Source: G963666895 sp963666895 (GTDB taxonomy: Bacteria; Desulfobacterota; Desulfovibrionia; Desulfovibrionales; Desulfovibrionaceae). From it: 64,000 nt of DNA. The stretch covers positions 1-64,000 of the forward strand of contig CAXXNS010000016.1 in NCBI GenBank assembly GCA_963666895.2. The letters are read 5' to 3'. Position numbers and translations under genes: made by a program. Shown piece after piece: positions 8,160 to 16,502 of the stretch; the first letter of the stretch is position 1, and every line of letters begins with the position of its first letter. The notes beneath the pieces are model-generated. The model worked only from the letters and a program-made list of their open reading frames with translations, had not been told where the DNA came from and made no database searches.

Positions 8160-9023
8160 ATGAAACGCAACGCTCTGCTCACGATGCTGGCCCTGTTGCT
8201 GGCCCTGGGCCTGACCTTCGCCATTGCCGGCTGCGGCGGCGAAGAGAAGCCCGCTGAAAAGGCCGAGGAAGCCGCCGCCCCCGCCGAGGAGGCCGCTCCC
8301 GCCGCTGAAGAGGCCGCTCCGGCCGAGGAAGCCGCTCCGGCCGAAGCCGTGGTCATCCACTTCGCCTCCGACTGCACCTGGCCGCCCATGGAGTTCCTGG
8401 ATGCCGACCGCAACATCATCGGCTTCTCCATCGACCTGCTGACCGCCATGGCCGAGACCGGCCTGTTCACCCCCGAGGTCGAGAACGTGGCCTGGGACAG
8501 CATCTTCGCCGGCCTGGCCGCCGGACAGTATGACGCCATCAACTCCTCGGTCTCCATCACCGAGGAGCGCAAGGCCACCATGGACTTCTCCGACCCGTAC
8601 TTCGAGGTCAAGCAGGGCGTGATCGTTGCCAAGGATTCCGGCATCGCCTCCGCCGCCGACCTGAACGGCAAGGTCGTGGGCGCCCAGATCGGCACCACCG
8701 GCTTCTTCGCCGCCCAGAAGATCGAGGGCGCCGAGGCCAAGAGCTACGACGAGATCGGCCTGGCCGTGCAGGACCTGTACAACGGGAACCTGGACGCCGT
8801 GATCTGCGACGACTCCGTGGCCTACGACTTCGCTCTCCAGAACGAGACCTACAAGGACGCCCTGGATCTGGCCTTCCTGCTCGAGTCCGATACCCCCGAG
8901 TACCTGGGCTGGGCCATTCGCAAGGGCGACCCCACCGGCGTGCTGCCGATCCTCAACGAGGCCCTGGCCAAGGTGAAGGAATCCGGCAAGTACGACGAGA
9001 TCTACGCCAAGTGGTTCAAGTAG
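8160..9023 (+). CDS. Amino-acid ABC transporter substrate-binding lipoprotein (287 aa)
   Basis: SBP_bac_3-family periplasmic binding protein. The signal peptide ends in a lipobox (AIAGC) with Cys25, so it is probably lipid-anchored. Residues ~27-62 are a low-complexity Ala/Glu/Pro linker made of near-repeats of EEAAPA, which should hold the binding domain away from the membrane. The binding domain begins at VVIHFASDCTWPPMEF and includes the SITEERKATMDFSDPYF signature. It is followed by permease and ATPase genes, giving a complete polar amino-acid importer. The ligand is unknown. Confidence 0.92.
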   Translation: MKRNALLTMLALLLALGLTFAIAGCGGEEKPAEKAEEAAAPAEEAAPAAEEAAPAEEAAPAEAVVIHFASDCTWPPMEFLDADRNIIGFSIDLLTAMAETGLFTPEVENVAWDSIFAGLAAGQYDAINSSVSITEERKATMDFSDPYFEVKQGVIVAKDSGIASAADLNGKVVGAQIGTTGFFAAQKIEGAEAKSYDEIGLAVQDLYNGNLDAVICDDSVAYDFALQNETYKDALDLAFLLESDTPEYLGWAIRKGDPTGVLPILNEALAKVKESGKYDEIYAKWFK

Positions 9024-9106
9024 AAACCCGGGCGTAACGAGCCGACATCCGCCGGGGTCCGGTCCAACCGGGCCCCGGCCACATTTACGTTCACAAGGAA
9101 GGAGTC

Positions 9107-9881
9107 ATGAACAAGGAGGCGCAGCCCACCATCACCATTGGTGACGGCGCGGCCATCCCGCACAAAAAGGACAAGGGACTTCTCAACGCCTGGTGGCTGT
9201 CGCTCTTCGTGGCCGTGTCCGGTCTGATCATCCTGCCCGTCGTCCAGCCCTTTCCCTACTGGGACTCCCTGAAATTCATCTCCAAGGGCATCTTCGTCAC
9301 CTTCGAGGTGACCGTGCTGTCCATCCTCGGAGCCCTGGTCCTGGGCCTGTTCACCGGCCTCGGTCGGCTGAGCAAGAACAGACTCGTCAGCCTGATCGCC
9401 TCCACCTACGTGGAGATCGTGCGCGGCATCCCGCTCATCGTCCAGCTCTTCTACTTCTACTACGCCCTGGCCAAATTCCTGCACCTGGAAGGCATGGTGG
9501 CCGCGGTCATCGCCATGAGCATCTGCTACGGCGCCTACATGGGCGAGGTCTTCCGGGCCGGCATCGACTCCATCGACAAGGGCCAGACCGAGGCGGCGCG
9601 CTCCCTGGGCTTCAACGGCTCGCAGACCATGCGACTGGTCATCCTGCCCCAGGCCTGGCGCACCATCCTGCCCCCGGTGGGCAACGAGTTCATCGCCCTG
9701 CTGAAGGACTCCTCCCTGGTCTCGGTAGTGGCCATCGCGGACATCACCCGCACCGGCCGCGAGTTCGTGGCCCAGTACTTCACGTCCTTTGAGACCTACA
9801 CCATGGTCGCCCTGGTCTACCTGGCCATCACTTTGGTTTTATCCAAGGGTGTCAGCCACATGGAAGCAAAGTTGAGTCACT

Positions 9882-9895
<14 letters not shown>
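9107..9895 (+). CDS. Polar amino-acid ABC transporter permease (HisM/GlnP type, 262 aa)
   Basis: About five to six membrane helices after a ~30-residue cytoplasmic lead. The amino-acid permease signature is present: VEIVRGIPLIVQLFYFYYAL in the middle and the EAA loop EAARSLGFNGSQTMRLVILP, which docks on the ATPase. As the only permease gene, it probably works as a homodimer. The last 14 bases overlap the ATPase gene, so the products are co-translated. A GGAAGGAG ribosome site precedes the ATG. Confidence 0.93.
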
Positions 9896-10622
<727 letters not shown>

Positions 10623-10653
10623 ACCGCAATCTTTACCGAACCGCAACAATAAG

Positions 10654-10685
10654 GGCCCGGATTTCCTCTTGACGGAATCCGGGCC
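10654..10685 (+). terminator. Terminator of the amino-acid ABC operon
   Basis: GGCCCGGATT (10654-10663) pairs perfectly with AATCCGGGCC (10676-10685) around a 12-base loop. The following tract is only TTCGTT, so it may be a weak or processing-type hairpin. Confidence 0.65.
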
Positions 10686-10789
10686 TTCGTTGACCTTTCC
10701 GGGGATATTGTACAAACCTACAATGGACACGCAGCGCGGGACTTGACCAGAACAAACGCCGAACGCCACGGCGGCGAGGTATCCGAGAT

Positions 10790-11119
10790 ATGAACAAATT
10801 GCGGCCCAGGCTGCCCAAGAAGCGAAGCTCCTCCGACGCCAAGGAGCCCGCCATGCCCCAGGACGAGAAACTCGTGGTCGAATCCCTCCAGGATCCCAAG
10901 ACCATCAAGACCTATCTGCAATCGATCATCGACGGCATCGACCGCGGACGGGTCATCCTGTCCACCGAGGACGACGAGATGGTCCTCTATCCCGGTTCCC
11001 TGATCCGGCTCACGGTCAAGGGCAAGAAAAAGGCCGGAGGCAGCAAACTGATCATGGCCATCTCCTGGAAGGAGGTCAAAAAGCAGTCGCGCAAGACCTC
11101 CGAGTCCATCCCTTCCTGA
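10790..11119 (+). CDS. Amphi-Trp domain protein (109 aa)
   Basis: Small protein whose residues ~25-98 fit the amphi-Trp domain: a helix (DPKTIKTYLQSIIDGIDRG), then amphipathic strands (RVILSTEDDEMVLYPGSLIRL) and a final MAISWKE with the namesake Trp. The function of the domain is unknown. It is commonly found beside CofD-like and ATP-grasp genes of the GAK neighbourhood, and here the next gene is such a CofD-like protein 29 bases away. An alternative start at 10853 has a stronger ribosome site (AAGGAG) and would remove a basic 21-residue extension. Confidence 0.75.
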   Translation: MNKLRPRLPKKRSSSDAKEPAMPQDEKLVVESLQDPKTIKTYLQSIIDGIDRGRVILSTEDDEMVLYPGSLIRLTVKGKKKAGGSKLIMAISWKEVKKQSRKTSESIPS

Positions 11120-11148
11120 CCCGCCCCGGGCGCGGACAGGGCATCACG

Positions 11149-12336
11149 ATGGAAATCAAGCTCACCCGGACCATACCCGTACCCGATCCGGTCAAGACGG
11201 CCCGGTTCGCCAAGAGCCCGGACCTGGGGCCGCGCATCCTGTTCTTCAGCGGCGGCACCGCGCTTCGGAAGCTGTCGCGCCACATCATCCGCTACACGCA
11301 CAACTCCATCCACGTCATCACCCCGTTCGACTCGGGCGGCAGCTCGGCCCACCTGCGCCGGGCCTTCAACATGCCCGCCATCGGCGACATCCGGAACCGC
11401 ATCATGGCCCTGGCCGACAACAGCCTGCGGGGCAACCCGGCCGTGGTCGCCCTGTTCACCCACCGGCTGCCCAGGAACAAGGCTCGGGAAACCCTGCTGG
11501 CCGAGTTGGAAAACATGGCCCAGGGCCGACACCGGCTGGTGGCGCGGGTGCCCGACCCCATGCGCAAGATCATCCGCAACCACCTGCAAGACTTTCTCCG
11601 GCTCATGCCCGAGGACTTCGAACTCAAGGGCGCCAGCATCGGCAACCTGGTGCTGTCCGCCGGATACCTGGCCAACCGCCGCCTGCTGGACCCGGTCATC
11701 TACATCTTCTCCAGGCTGGTCCGGGCCCGGGGCGAGGTGCGGCCGGTGATCAACAAGCATTTGAACCTGGTGGCCGAGTTGGAGGACGGGACCGTCATCC
11801 CCAGCCAGCACCTGCTCACGGGCAAGGAATGCGACCCCATCCCGGGCAAGGTCAAGGACGTGTGGATCTCGGGGCTGGACGACCCCCAGGACCGGCAGCA
11901 GCCGCCCATCCGCAACAAGATGAAGGAGCTCATCGGCGAGGCCGAGCTCATCTGCTACCCCATGGGCAGCTTCTACTCCAGCCTGATCGCCAACCTGCTG
12001 CCCAAGGGCGTGGGCCGGTCCGTGGCCGCCAACCCCTGCCCCAAGGTCTTCGTGCCCAACACGGACCGCGACCCGGAAGCCCGGGGGACCAGCGTGGGCG
12101 AGCAGGCCGAGCGCATCGTGCGCTACGCCGGGCAGGACGACCCGCACATCACGCCCTCCGAGCTCTTGAACTTCGTGGTGGTGGACCGCAAGAACGGCCG
12201 CTACCCCGAGGGGCTGGACCTGACCCGCGTCGAGGCCCTGGGCTGCCGGATCATCGACACCCCGCTCATCACCAAAAAGAGCGCTCCCTACATCGACGAA
12301 ACCCTTCTGGCCCCGGTTCTCCTCTCCCTGACCTGA
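11149..12336 (+). CDS. GAK-system CofD-like protein (395 aa)
   Basis: CofD/YvcK-like fold. ILFFSGGTALRKLSR near residue 30 corresponds to the glycine-rich GGGTGLS loop, PFDSGGSSAHLRRAF to the DDGGSSGRLR motif, and MPAIGDIRNRIMAL to the PGDIRN motif. CofD transfers 2-phospholactate to deazaflavin and YvcK relatives bind UDP-sugars; the GAK-type subgroup has no demonstrated reaction. A later segment YPMGSFYSSLIANLLPKGVGRSV also matches the family. It is paired with an amphi-Trp gene. The ATP-grasp and HprK-like partners usually listed with it are absent from this window. Confidence 0.85.
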   Translation: MEIKLTRTIPVPDPVKTARFAKSPDLGPRILFFSGGTALRKLSRHIIRYTHNSIHVITPFDSGGSSAHLRRAFNMPAIGDIRNRIMALADNSLRGNPAVVALFTHRLPRNKARETLLAELENMAQGRHRLVARVPDPMRKIIRNHLQDFLRLMPEDFELKGASIGNLVLSAGYLANRRLLDPVIYIFSRLVRARGEVRPVINKHLNLVAELEDGTVIPSQHLLTGKECDPIPGKVKDVWISGLDDPQDRQQPPIRNKMKELIGEAELICYPMGSFYSSLIANLLPKGVGRSVAANPCPKVFVPNTDRDPEARGTSVGEQAERIVRYAGQDDPHITPSELLNFVVVDRKNGRYPEGLDLTRVEALGCRIIDTPLITKKSAPYIDETLLAPVLLSLT

Positions 12337-12436
12337 CCGCCCGCCGGAAGCGGTCAACTGAAAGCTTGCGGCCTACGGCAAGGTTGCCGTATTCTTGAAT
12401 CTCGATATCGATCGCAACCGAAACACAAGGACGTGC

Positions 12437-13387
12437 ATGCGCCTGCTCATCGTGGACGATTCCGAGACCTCGCGAATGCTCCTGGAGGTCATCCTCAAGG
12501 GCGAGGGGTTCGAGGACCTGCTGTTCGCCGGGTCGGCCCGCGAGGCCTTCGACATGCTCAAGGCCGGGGACGAGGCCCCGGACCTGGTGCTCATGGACCT
12601 GAACATGCCGGACATGAACGGCATCGAGGCCATCCGGCACATCAAGTCCGACGGGGGCATGGCCGACATCCCCATCGTCATGGTCACGGCCTCGGACGAC
12701 ATGAACCGGCTCGAGGAGGCCTTCCAGGCCGGAGCCACGGACTACATCCTCAAACCGGTGAGCAAGATCGAGCTTCGGGCCCGGGTTCGGGCCGTGCTGC
12801 GCCTCAAGGAGGAAATGGACCAGCGCAAGGCCCGGGAGGCCGAGCTGGAGGAGCTGGCCCGCGAGCTGCGGGACATCTCCAACAGCGACGGGCTGACCGG
12901 TGTGGCCAACCGCCGCTGCTTTGAGGACAACTTCGAGCGCGAATGGCTACGCTGCCGCCGCGAACAGTCCCCCATCTCCCTGCTCATGGTGGATATCGAC
13001 TTTTTCAAGCGCTACAACGACACCTACGGCCACCTCCAGGGCGACGCCTGCCTCAAGACCGTGGCCCACGCCCTGAAGGAGGCCCGGCGCAGGCCCGGCG
13101 ACCTGGCCGCGCGCTACGGGGGCGAGGAATTCGCCGTGCTCCTGCCCAACACCGACGGCGCAGGCGCCCTCCAGGTGGCCGAGAACGTGCGCGCCTCCCT
13201 GGCCGAAGCGGGCGTGCCCCACTCCTCCTCGGACGTGTCCCCGGTGGTCACGGTGAGCATCGGCGTGGCCTCGGTGACGCCCAGCCTCGAACGCCGCCCC
13301 GAATCCCTGGCCCACGCCGCGGACCAGGCCCTGTACCTGGCCAAGGAAACCGGCCGGGACAACATCAAGGTGGCGGAAACGGTCTAG
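12437..13387 (+). CDS. Response-regulator diguanylate cyclase (REC-GGDEF, 316 aa)
   Basis: N-terminal receiver (IVDDSE; phospho-acceptor in LVLMDLNMPDMNG), a short coiled linker at ~125-155, then a GGDEF domain with active-site GGEEF. An RPGD inhibitory site lies five residues before it, so product inhibition by c-di-GMP is likely. It makes c-di-GMP from two GTP in the cytoplasm. The start at 12437 gives AAGGA seven bases upstream and begins at the receiver. Its stop shares CTAG with the convergent gene at 13384. Confidence 0.93.
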   Translation: MRLLIVDDSETSRMLLEVILKGEGFEDLLFAGSAREAFDMLKAGDEAPDLVLMDLNMPDMNGIEAIRHIKSDGGMADIPIVMVTASDDMNRLEEAFQAGATDYILKPVSKIELRARVRAVLRLKEEMDQRKAREAELEELARELRDISNSDGLTGVANRRCFEDNFEREWLRCRREQSPISLLMVDIDFFKRYNDTYGHLQGDACLKTVAHALKEARRRPGDLAARYGGEEFAVLLPNTDGAGALQVAENVRASLAEAGVPHSSSDVSPVVTVSIGVASVTPSLERRPESLAHAADQALYLAKETGRDNIKVAETV

Positions 13388-14145
13388 AGGGAACCCAGGA
13401 TCATGAAACCGGCCCGGGCGGAATCCCAGGGCCGGGCTTCGGCCTGCAGGGACAGGGGCAGGGAGGCCAGGGCCTTGCGGACTTCCGCCTCCGTGCTCAC
13501 GGGCGTGGCCAGGGTGACCAGAAAGATCAACCCATCGCTTTCGGACCAGGAAACCAGGATGCGGCAGTCCAGGTCGAAGTACCGGTACTGGCGGAGCTGG
13601 GCGTAGGCCCGCTCCAACCGGCCGGACGCGGACAGGCCGATCCAGCTCGTGCCCACGGGCACGGTCCGGGCCAGGCTCTTGTCGGCCGGGAAACGGACGA
13701 TGATCCCGGGGGCCGCCTGGTCAGGGAGCCCGAGGCCCGGGTTGGCCTCGGCCACCATCCGGATGATGCCTGGGTCCACGGAGCCGTAGATGTCCTGGAT
13801 GACCTGGGGCAGGGTTTCCCCGGGCATGAGCCGGAGCTGGCCCAGTATGTCGGGCAGCTCGGCCGGGGCATGTTTCTTGGGAGGCGGGTTGTCGGACTCG
13901 TCGCCGCGCACCGCGGATTGGAGAACAGGGACGGGCAGGGCCTGCTCGTCCGCAGGCTCCGTGACGGATTCCACCGCGGCGGTGGCCCGGTTCAGGCCGG
14001 TCAGGACGCTGCTGGCCCCCGGCACGTACCGGACCAGGATTCCGGCCCCGGCGGCCAGAAACACGGCCGCAGCCAAGGTCAGGGCCGGGCCCAGAAAGGC
14101 CCGGTTCCGTAGCCTTCCAATCAGCAACGGAATGGAAAACCGCAT
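13384..14145 (-). CDS. Membrane-anchored protein with LysM-like segment (253 aa)
   Basis: Residues ~18-40 form one membrane helix, followed by a Pro/Glu-rich linker (~60-95). The segment LRLMPGETLPQVIQDIYG with the later MVAEANPGL and IIVRFP resembles a LysM repeat, suggesting peptidoglycan contact. The C-terminal ~85 residues match no family I recognise. The topology is probably a cytoplasmic N terminus with a periplasmic body. No good ribosome site precedes the ATG. It converges on the diguanylate cyclase gene with a four-base overlap. Function unknown. Confidence 0.7.
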   Translation of the reverse strand: MRFSIPLLIGRLRNRAFLGPALTLAAAVFLAAGAGILVRYVPGASSVLTGLNRATAAVESVTEPADEQALPVPVLQSAVRGDESDNPPPKKHAPAELPDILGQLRLMPGETLPQVIQDIYGSVDPGIIRMVAEANPGLGLPDQAAPGIIVRFPADKSLARTVPVGTSWIGLSASGRLERAYAQLRQYRYFDLDCRILVSWSESDGLIFLVTLATPVSTEAEVRKALASLPLSLQAEARPWDSARAGFMILGSL

Positions 14146-14202
14146 GGCAATACCGCCCAGCCCCCGCTAAAAAATCTCTAGAACTTCTTTAACTTTTTTC
14201 TC

Positions 14203-14231
14203 AAATATGTTGAATAAGTCCTCCTTGTCAA
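14203..14231 (-). promoter_or_regulatory. Possible promoter for the LysM-like gene
   Basis: On the minus strand TTGACA (14226-14231) is followed after 17 bases by ATATTT (14203-14208) in an AT-rich stretch. The -10 match is poor. Confidence 0.35.
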
Positions 14232-14322
14232 CTTCATTTTCATTTCGTCGCCGACCAGGAACACCCGGCGGACAAGGATTTCCGCCTTACCGGAAACCGT
14301 GCGAAGGGTCCTGCGGGCACGG

Positions 14323-14351
14323 AAAAAGGCGGGCCAGGGAGCAGGCCCGCC
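14323..14351 (-). terminator. Terminator of the zinc-ribbon gene
   Basis: GGCGGGCC and GGCCCGCC (14328-14335 and 14344-14351) form an 8-bp GC stem, followed on the minus strand by TTTTTCC. A second stem (GGCGGCA/TGCCGCC, 14367-14388) lies just before it. Confidence 0.75.
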
Positions 14352-14432
14352 CCAGGGGAGAGGCCAGGCGGCAGGGAGCGTGCCGCCTGTGAGGTGGGAA
14401 AAGTCTTCGGGCGAAAAGCCCGGTGTTGAATG

Positions 14433-14600
14433 CTAGCGCAGGCCGTGAATGGTCAGGCCGCGGCCGCAGTGGGGGCAGACCCGGACGGTCACGCCGCCGG
14501 CCTGGCAAAAGGACCAGAAACGAACGCCCGTTCCCAGGTTCCGGCCCGGACCGTAATCCACGAACACCTTGTATCCGCAAGTGCAATACCGTTCCTGCAT
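14433..14600 (-). CDS. Small zinc-ribbon-like protein (55 aa)
   Basis: A 55-residue ORF with a strong AAGGAG ribosome site seven bases before its ATG. It carries two cysteine pairs, CTC near residue 6 and CPHC near residue 42, spaced as in a zinc ribbon, and a basic C terminus (GRGLTIHGLR). An intrinsic terminator follows. Such proteins often bind nucleic acid or a protein partner, but nothing more specific can be said. It lies downstream of the S24 repressor gene on the same strand, separated by that gene's own terminator. Confidence 0.7.
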   Translation of the reverse strand: MQERYCTCGYKVFVDYGPGRNLGTGVRFWSFCQAGGVTVRVCPHCGRGLTIHGLR

Positions 14601-14712
14601 GAGAGTCGCTCCTTGCCCGGGCCGACCGGCCGCAACCGGATGCGGCCCGGGGCTGTCTACCTTTGAACTACAAAACGTCGCCATACGTTTATTAAAACTT
14701 GACTCGTACGCC

Positions 14713-14738
14713 AAAAAAATTTCCGCTGAAATCAGCGG
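14713..14738 (-). terminator. Terminator overlapping the stop of the S24 regulator
   Basis: CCGCTG and CAGCGG pair around a 4-base loop (14723-14738) and are followed on the minus strand by AAATTTTTTT. The stop codon of the regulator lies inside the stem. Confidence 0.75.
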
Positions 14739-15385
14739 TACTCCCGGCAGGCCCAGACCACGCGGCCGATGACCCGCACCGAGTTCAACTCGTCGCCGGC
14801 CAGGCAGATCGGGGAGTAGTCCGTGTTGTCGCTGTGCAGCACCAACTGCCCGGGCCGCTTCTCCACGCGCTTGACCAGCACGGTGTCCTCCACGCCCACG
14901 GCGTAGATGCCCCCGGCCAGCACGTCGGTGCGGGACTGGTCCACCAGGACCAGGTCCCCTTCCTGGACCTCGGGCTCCATGGAGTTGCCCACCACCTGCA
15001 TGAGCACCATCTCCTCGGCCCGGCCCTTGCTGCGGAGCCACTCGCCCCGGAAGGCGTAATACCCTTCCACCGCGGACTCGGTCTCAAAGGAGCCGCCGCC
15101 GGCCGACAGCCGGGCCACCACCTTGGGCACCCGGACGAACTCCTCCACCGGGTCCTTGTCCCGCACCCGGGGCTCGCCCAAGCCGGACTCCAGCCAGGCC
15201 GTGTTCAGGCCGTAGCGCACGGACAAGTCCAGCACCCAGCGGGGCGGGACCTGATTCTTCTTCTTTATCAGGGACACGGCCGCGCGGCCCACGTTCAGCG
15301 CCCGGGCCAGGTCGGCCTGGGTGGCGATGTCGGTCCGTTCGGTGAGGCGCTTGAAAAAGGCGTCGAACCCTTTGCGTTGGTCCAT
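14732..15385 (-). CDS. Cro/CI-type repressor with S24 (LexA-like) peptidase domain (217 aa)
   Basis: Residues ~15-65 form a helix-turn-helix (TQADLARALNVGRAAVSLIKK). The C-terminal half is a LexA/UmuD-like S24 domain with the serine in GNSMEP and the lysine in VLVKRV, so it may self-cleave when activated by RecA. The start at 15385 is chosen for its AAGGAG site; longer reading frames start without support. It is divergent from cheV, and the shared 150-base gap holds dyads that could be its operators. Related proteins occur in prophages, but no phage genes are nearby. Confidence 0.88.
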   Translation of the reverse strand: MDQRKGFDAFFKRLTERTDIATQADLARALNVGRAAVSLIKKKNQVPPRWVLDLSVRYGLNTAWLESGLGEPRVRDKDPVEEFVRVPKVVARLSAGGGSFETESAVEGYYAFRGEWLRSKGRAEEMVLMQVVGNSMEPEVQEGDLVLVDQSRTDVLAGGIYAVGVEDTVLVKRVEKRPGQLVLHSDNTDYSPICLAGDELNSVRVIGRVVWACREYR

Positions 15386-15435
15386 GTCGGCTCCTTGGTT
15401 CCTGATCGTCGCCCAACACAAAACATATCGTAAAC

Positions 15436-15507
15436 AACTTGTCAAGCATAAATTGACATATTTTTTTATTGGCCCAACTTGACTGTGTTTTCCCCTCACC
15501 GTACTAC
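15436..15507. promoter_or_regulatory. Divergent control region between the S24 repressor and cheV
   Basis: It contains the odd palindrome ACAACTTGT (15435-15443), the inverted pair TGTCAA/TTGACA (15440-15445 and 15453-15458), and a second CAACTTG at 15475-15481. A plus-strand promoter TTGACT-N17-TACTAC (15479-15507) would serve cheV; TTGACA read on the minus strand could be a -35 for the repressor. Operator assignment is inference. Confidence 0.45.
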
Positions 15508-15539
15508 CCATACAGTCACACCGCCAACTCGGAGCCGAC

Positions 15540-16502
15540 ATGAGCGAGCCGTCCATTCTGCTGGAAGCGGGCACGGGTGAATTCGAACTCGTGGAATTCC
15601 ACATCGACGAGTTGACCTCCAAGGGCGAGACCTACCGAGGCAACTACGGCGTCAACGTGGCCAAGGTGCTGGAGATCATCCGCACGCCCAAACTGACGCT
15701 CCTGCCCGAGGCCTCCCACCCGGCCGTGCTCGGGGCCTTCGACCACCGCAACCGCATCGTGCCCGTGCTGGACCTGGCCGCCTGGCTGGGCAAGGACGTC
15801 GTGCCTTCCAAGGACGAGCGCGTCATGCTCTGCGAGTTCAACCAGGTCATCTCGGCCTTCCAGGTCTCGGCGGTCAGCCGCATCCACCGCGTGTCCTGGG
15901 CCGACCTGGAACAGCCGGACGGCGCCTCGGCCGACATGGCCGGAAAGGCCCTGACCGGCGTGGTCCGCGTGGACGGCAAGCTCATCCTGGTCCTGGACAT
16001 GGAGAGCATCCTGGCCGACCTGGCCCCGCACGGGGGCATGGAACTGGACAAGGAGGTCCTGGCCGCCACGCCGCACAAGTCCTCGGGCTACCGGGCCGTG
16101 GTGGCCGAGGACTCCCCGTCCACCCGCCAGTTGCTGGTCGGGCTCTTGAGCCAGGCCGGGTTCACAGTGGAGCAGTTCCCCAACGGCCAGCTGGCCCTGG
16201 ACAGGCTGGAACAATACGCCAAGCAGGTGGAGGCCGAGGGACGGCCCCTGACGGACTACGTCAACGTGCTGGTCACGGACATCGAGATGCCCGCGCTGGA
16301 CGGCCTGACCCTGACCCGACGGGTGCGCGAAAACCGGCACCTGCGGAACCTGCCGATCATCGTGTTCTCCTCGCTGATCACCGAGGCCCAGTACCACAAG
16401 GGCAAGTCCGTGGGCGCGGACGACCAGATCGCCAAGCCGGACATCACCCACCTGGCCCAGCGCGCCTTCGAGCTCATCGAGGCCCGCGCTTCTTCCGCCT
16501 AG
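15540..16502 (+). CDS. cheV: CheV-type chemotaxis coupling protein (CheW-REC, 320 aa)
   Basis: CheW-like domain at ~12-165 (GVNVAKVLEIIR, HPAVLGAFDHRNRIVPVLDL), followed by a receiver domain at ~180-310 with the acidic pair in VVAEDSPSTRQLL, phospho-acceptor in VLVTDIEMPALDG and the conserved Lys in IAKPD. CheV couples chemoreceptors to CheA and its phosphorylation helps adaptation. No other che genes are in this window, so it is an isolated copy. Its last 29 bases overlap the convergent rnr gene. Confidence 0.92.
   Translation: MSEPSILLEAGTGEFELVEFHIDELTSKGETYRGNYGVNVAKVLEIIRTPKLTLLPEASHPAVLGAFDHRNRIVPVLDLAAWLGKDVVPSKDERVMLCEFNQVISAFQVSAVSRIHRVSWADLEQPDGASADMAGKALTGVVRVDGKLILVLDMESILADLAPHGGMELDKEVLAATPHKSSGYRAVVAEDSPSTRQLLVGLLSQAGFTVEQFPNGQLALDRLEQYAKQVEAEGRPLTDYVNVLVTDIEMPALDGLTLTRRVRENRHLRNLPIIVFSSLITEAQYHKGKSVGADDQIAKPDITHLAQRAFELIEARASSA

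Noticed and set aside
8235..8350. DNA tandem repeat in the binding-protein gene
   Set aside because: It is a low-complexity Ala/Glu/Pro linker with imperfect units, common in lipoproteins, rather than a separate repeat element.
14732..15385. S24 repressor as sign of a prophage
   Set aside because: No integrase, structural or lysis genes lie nearby, and the neighbours are ordinary chromosomal genes.
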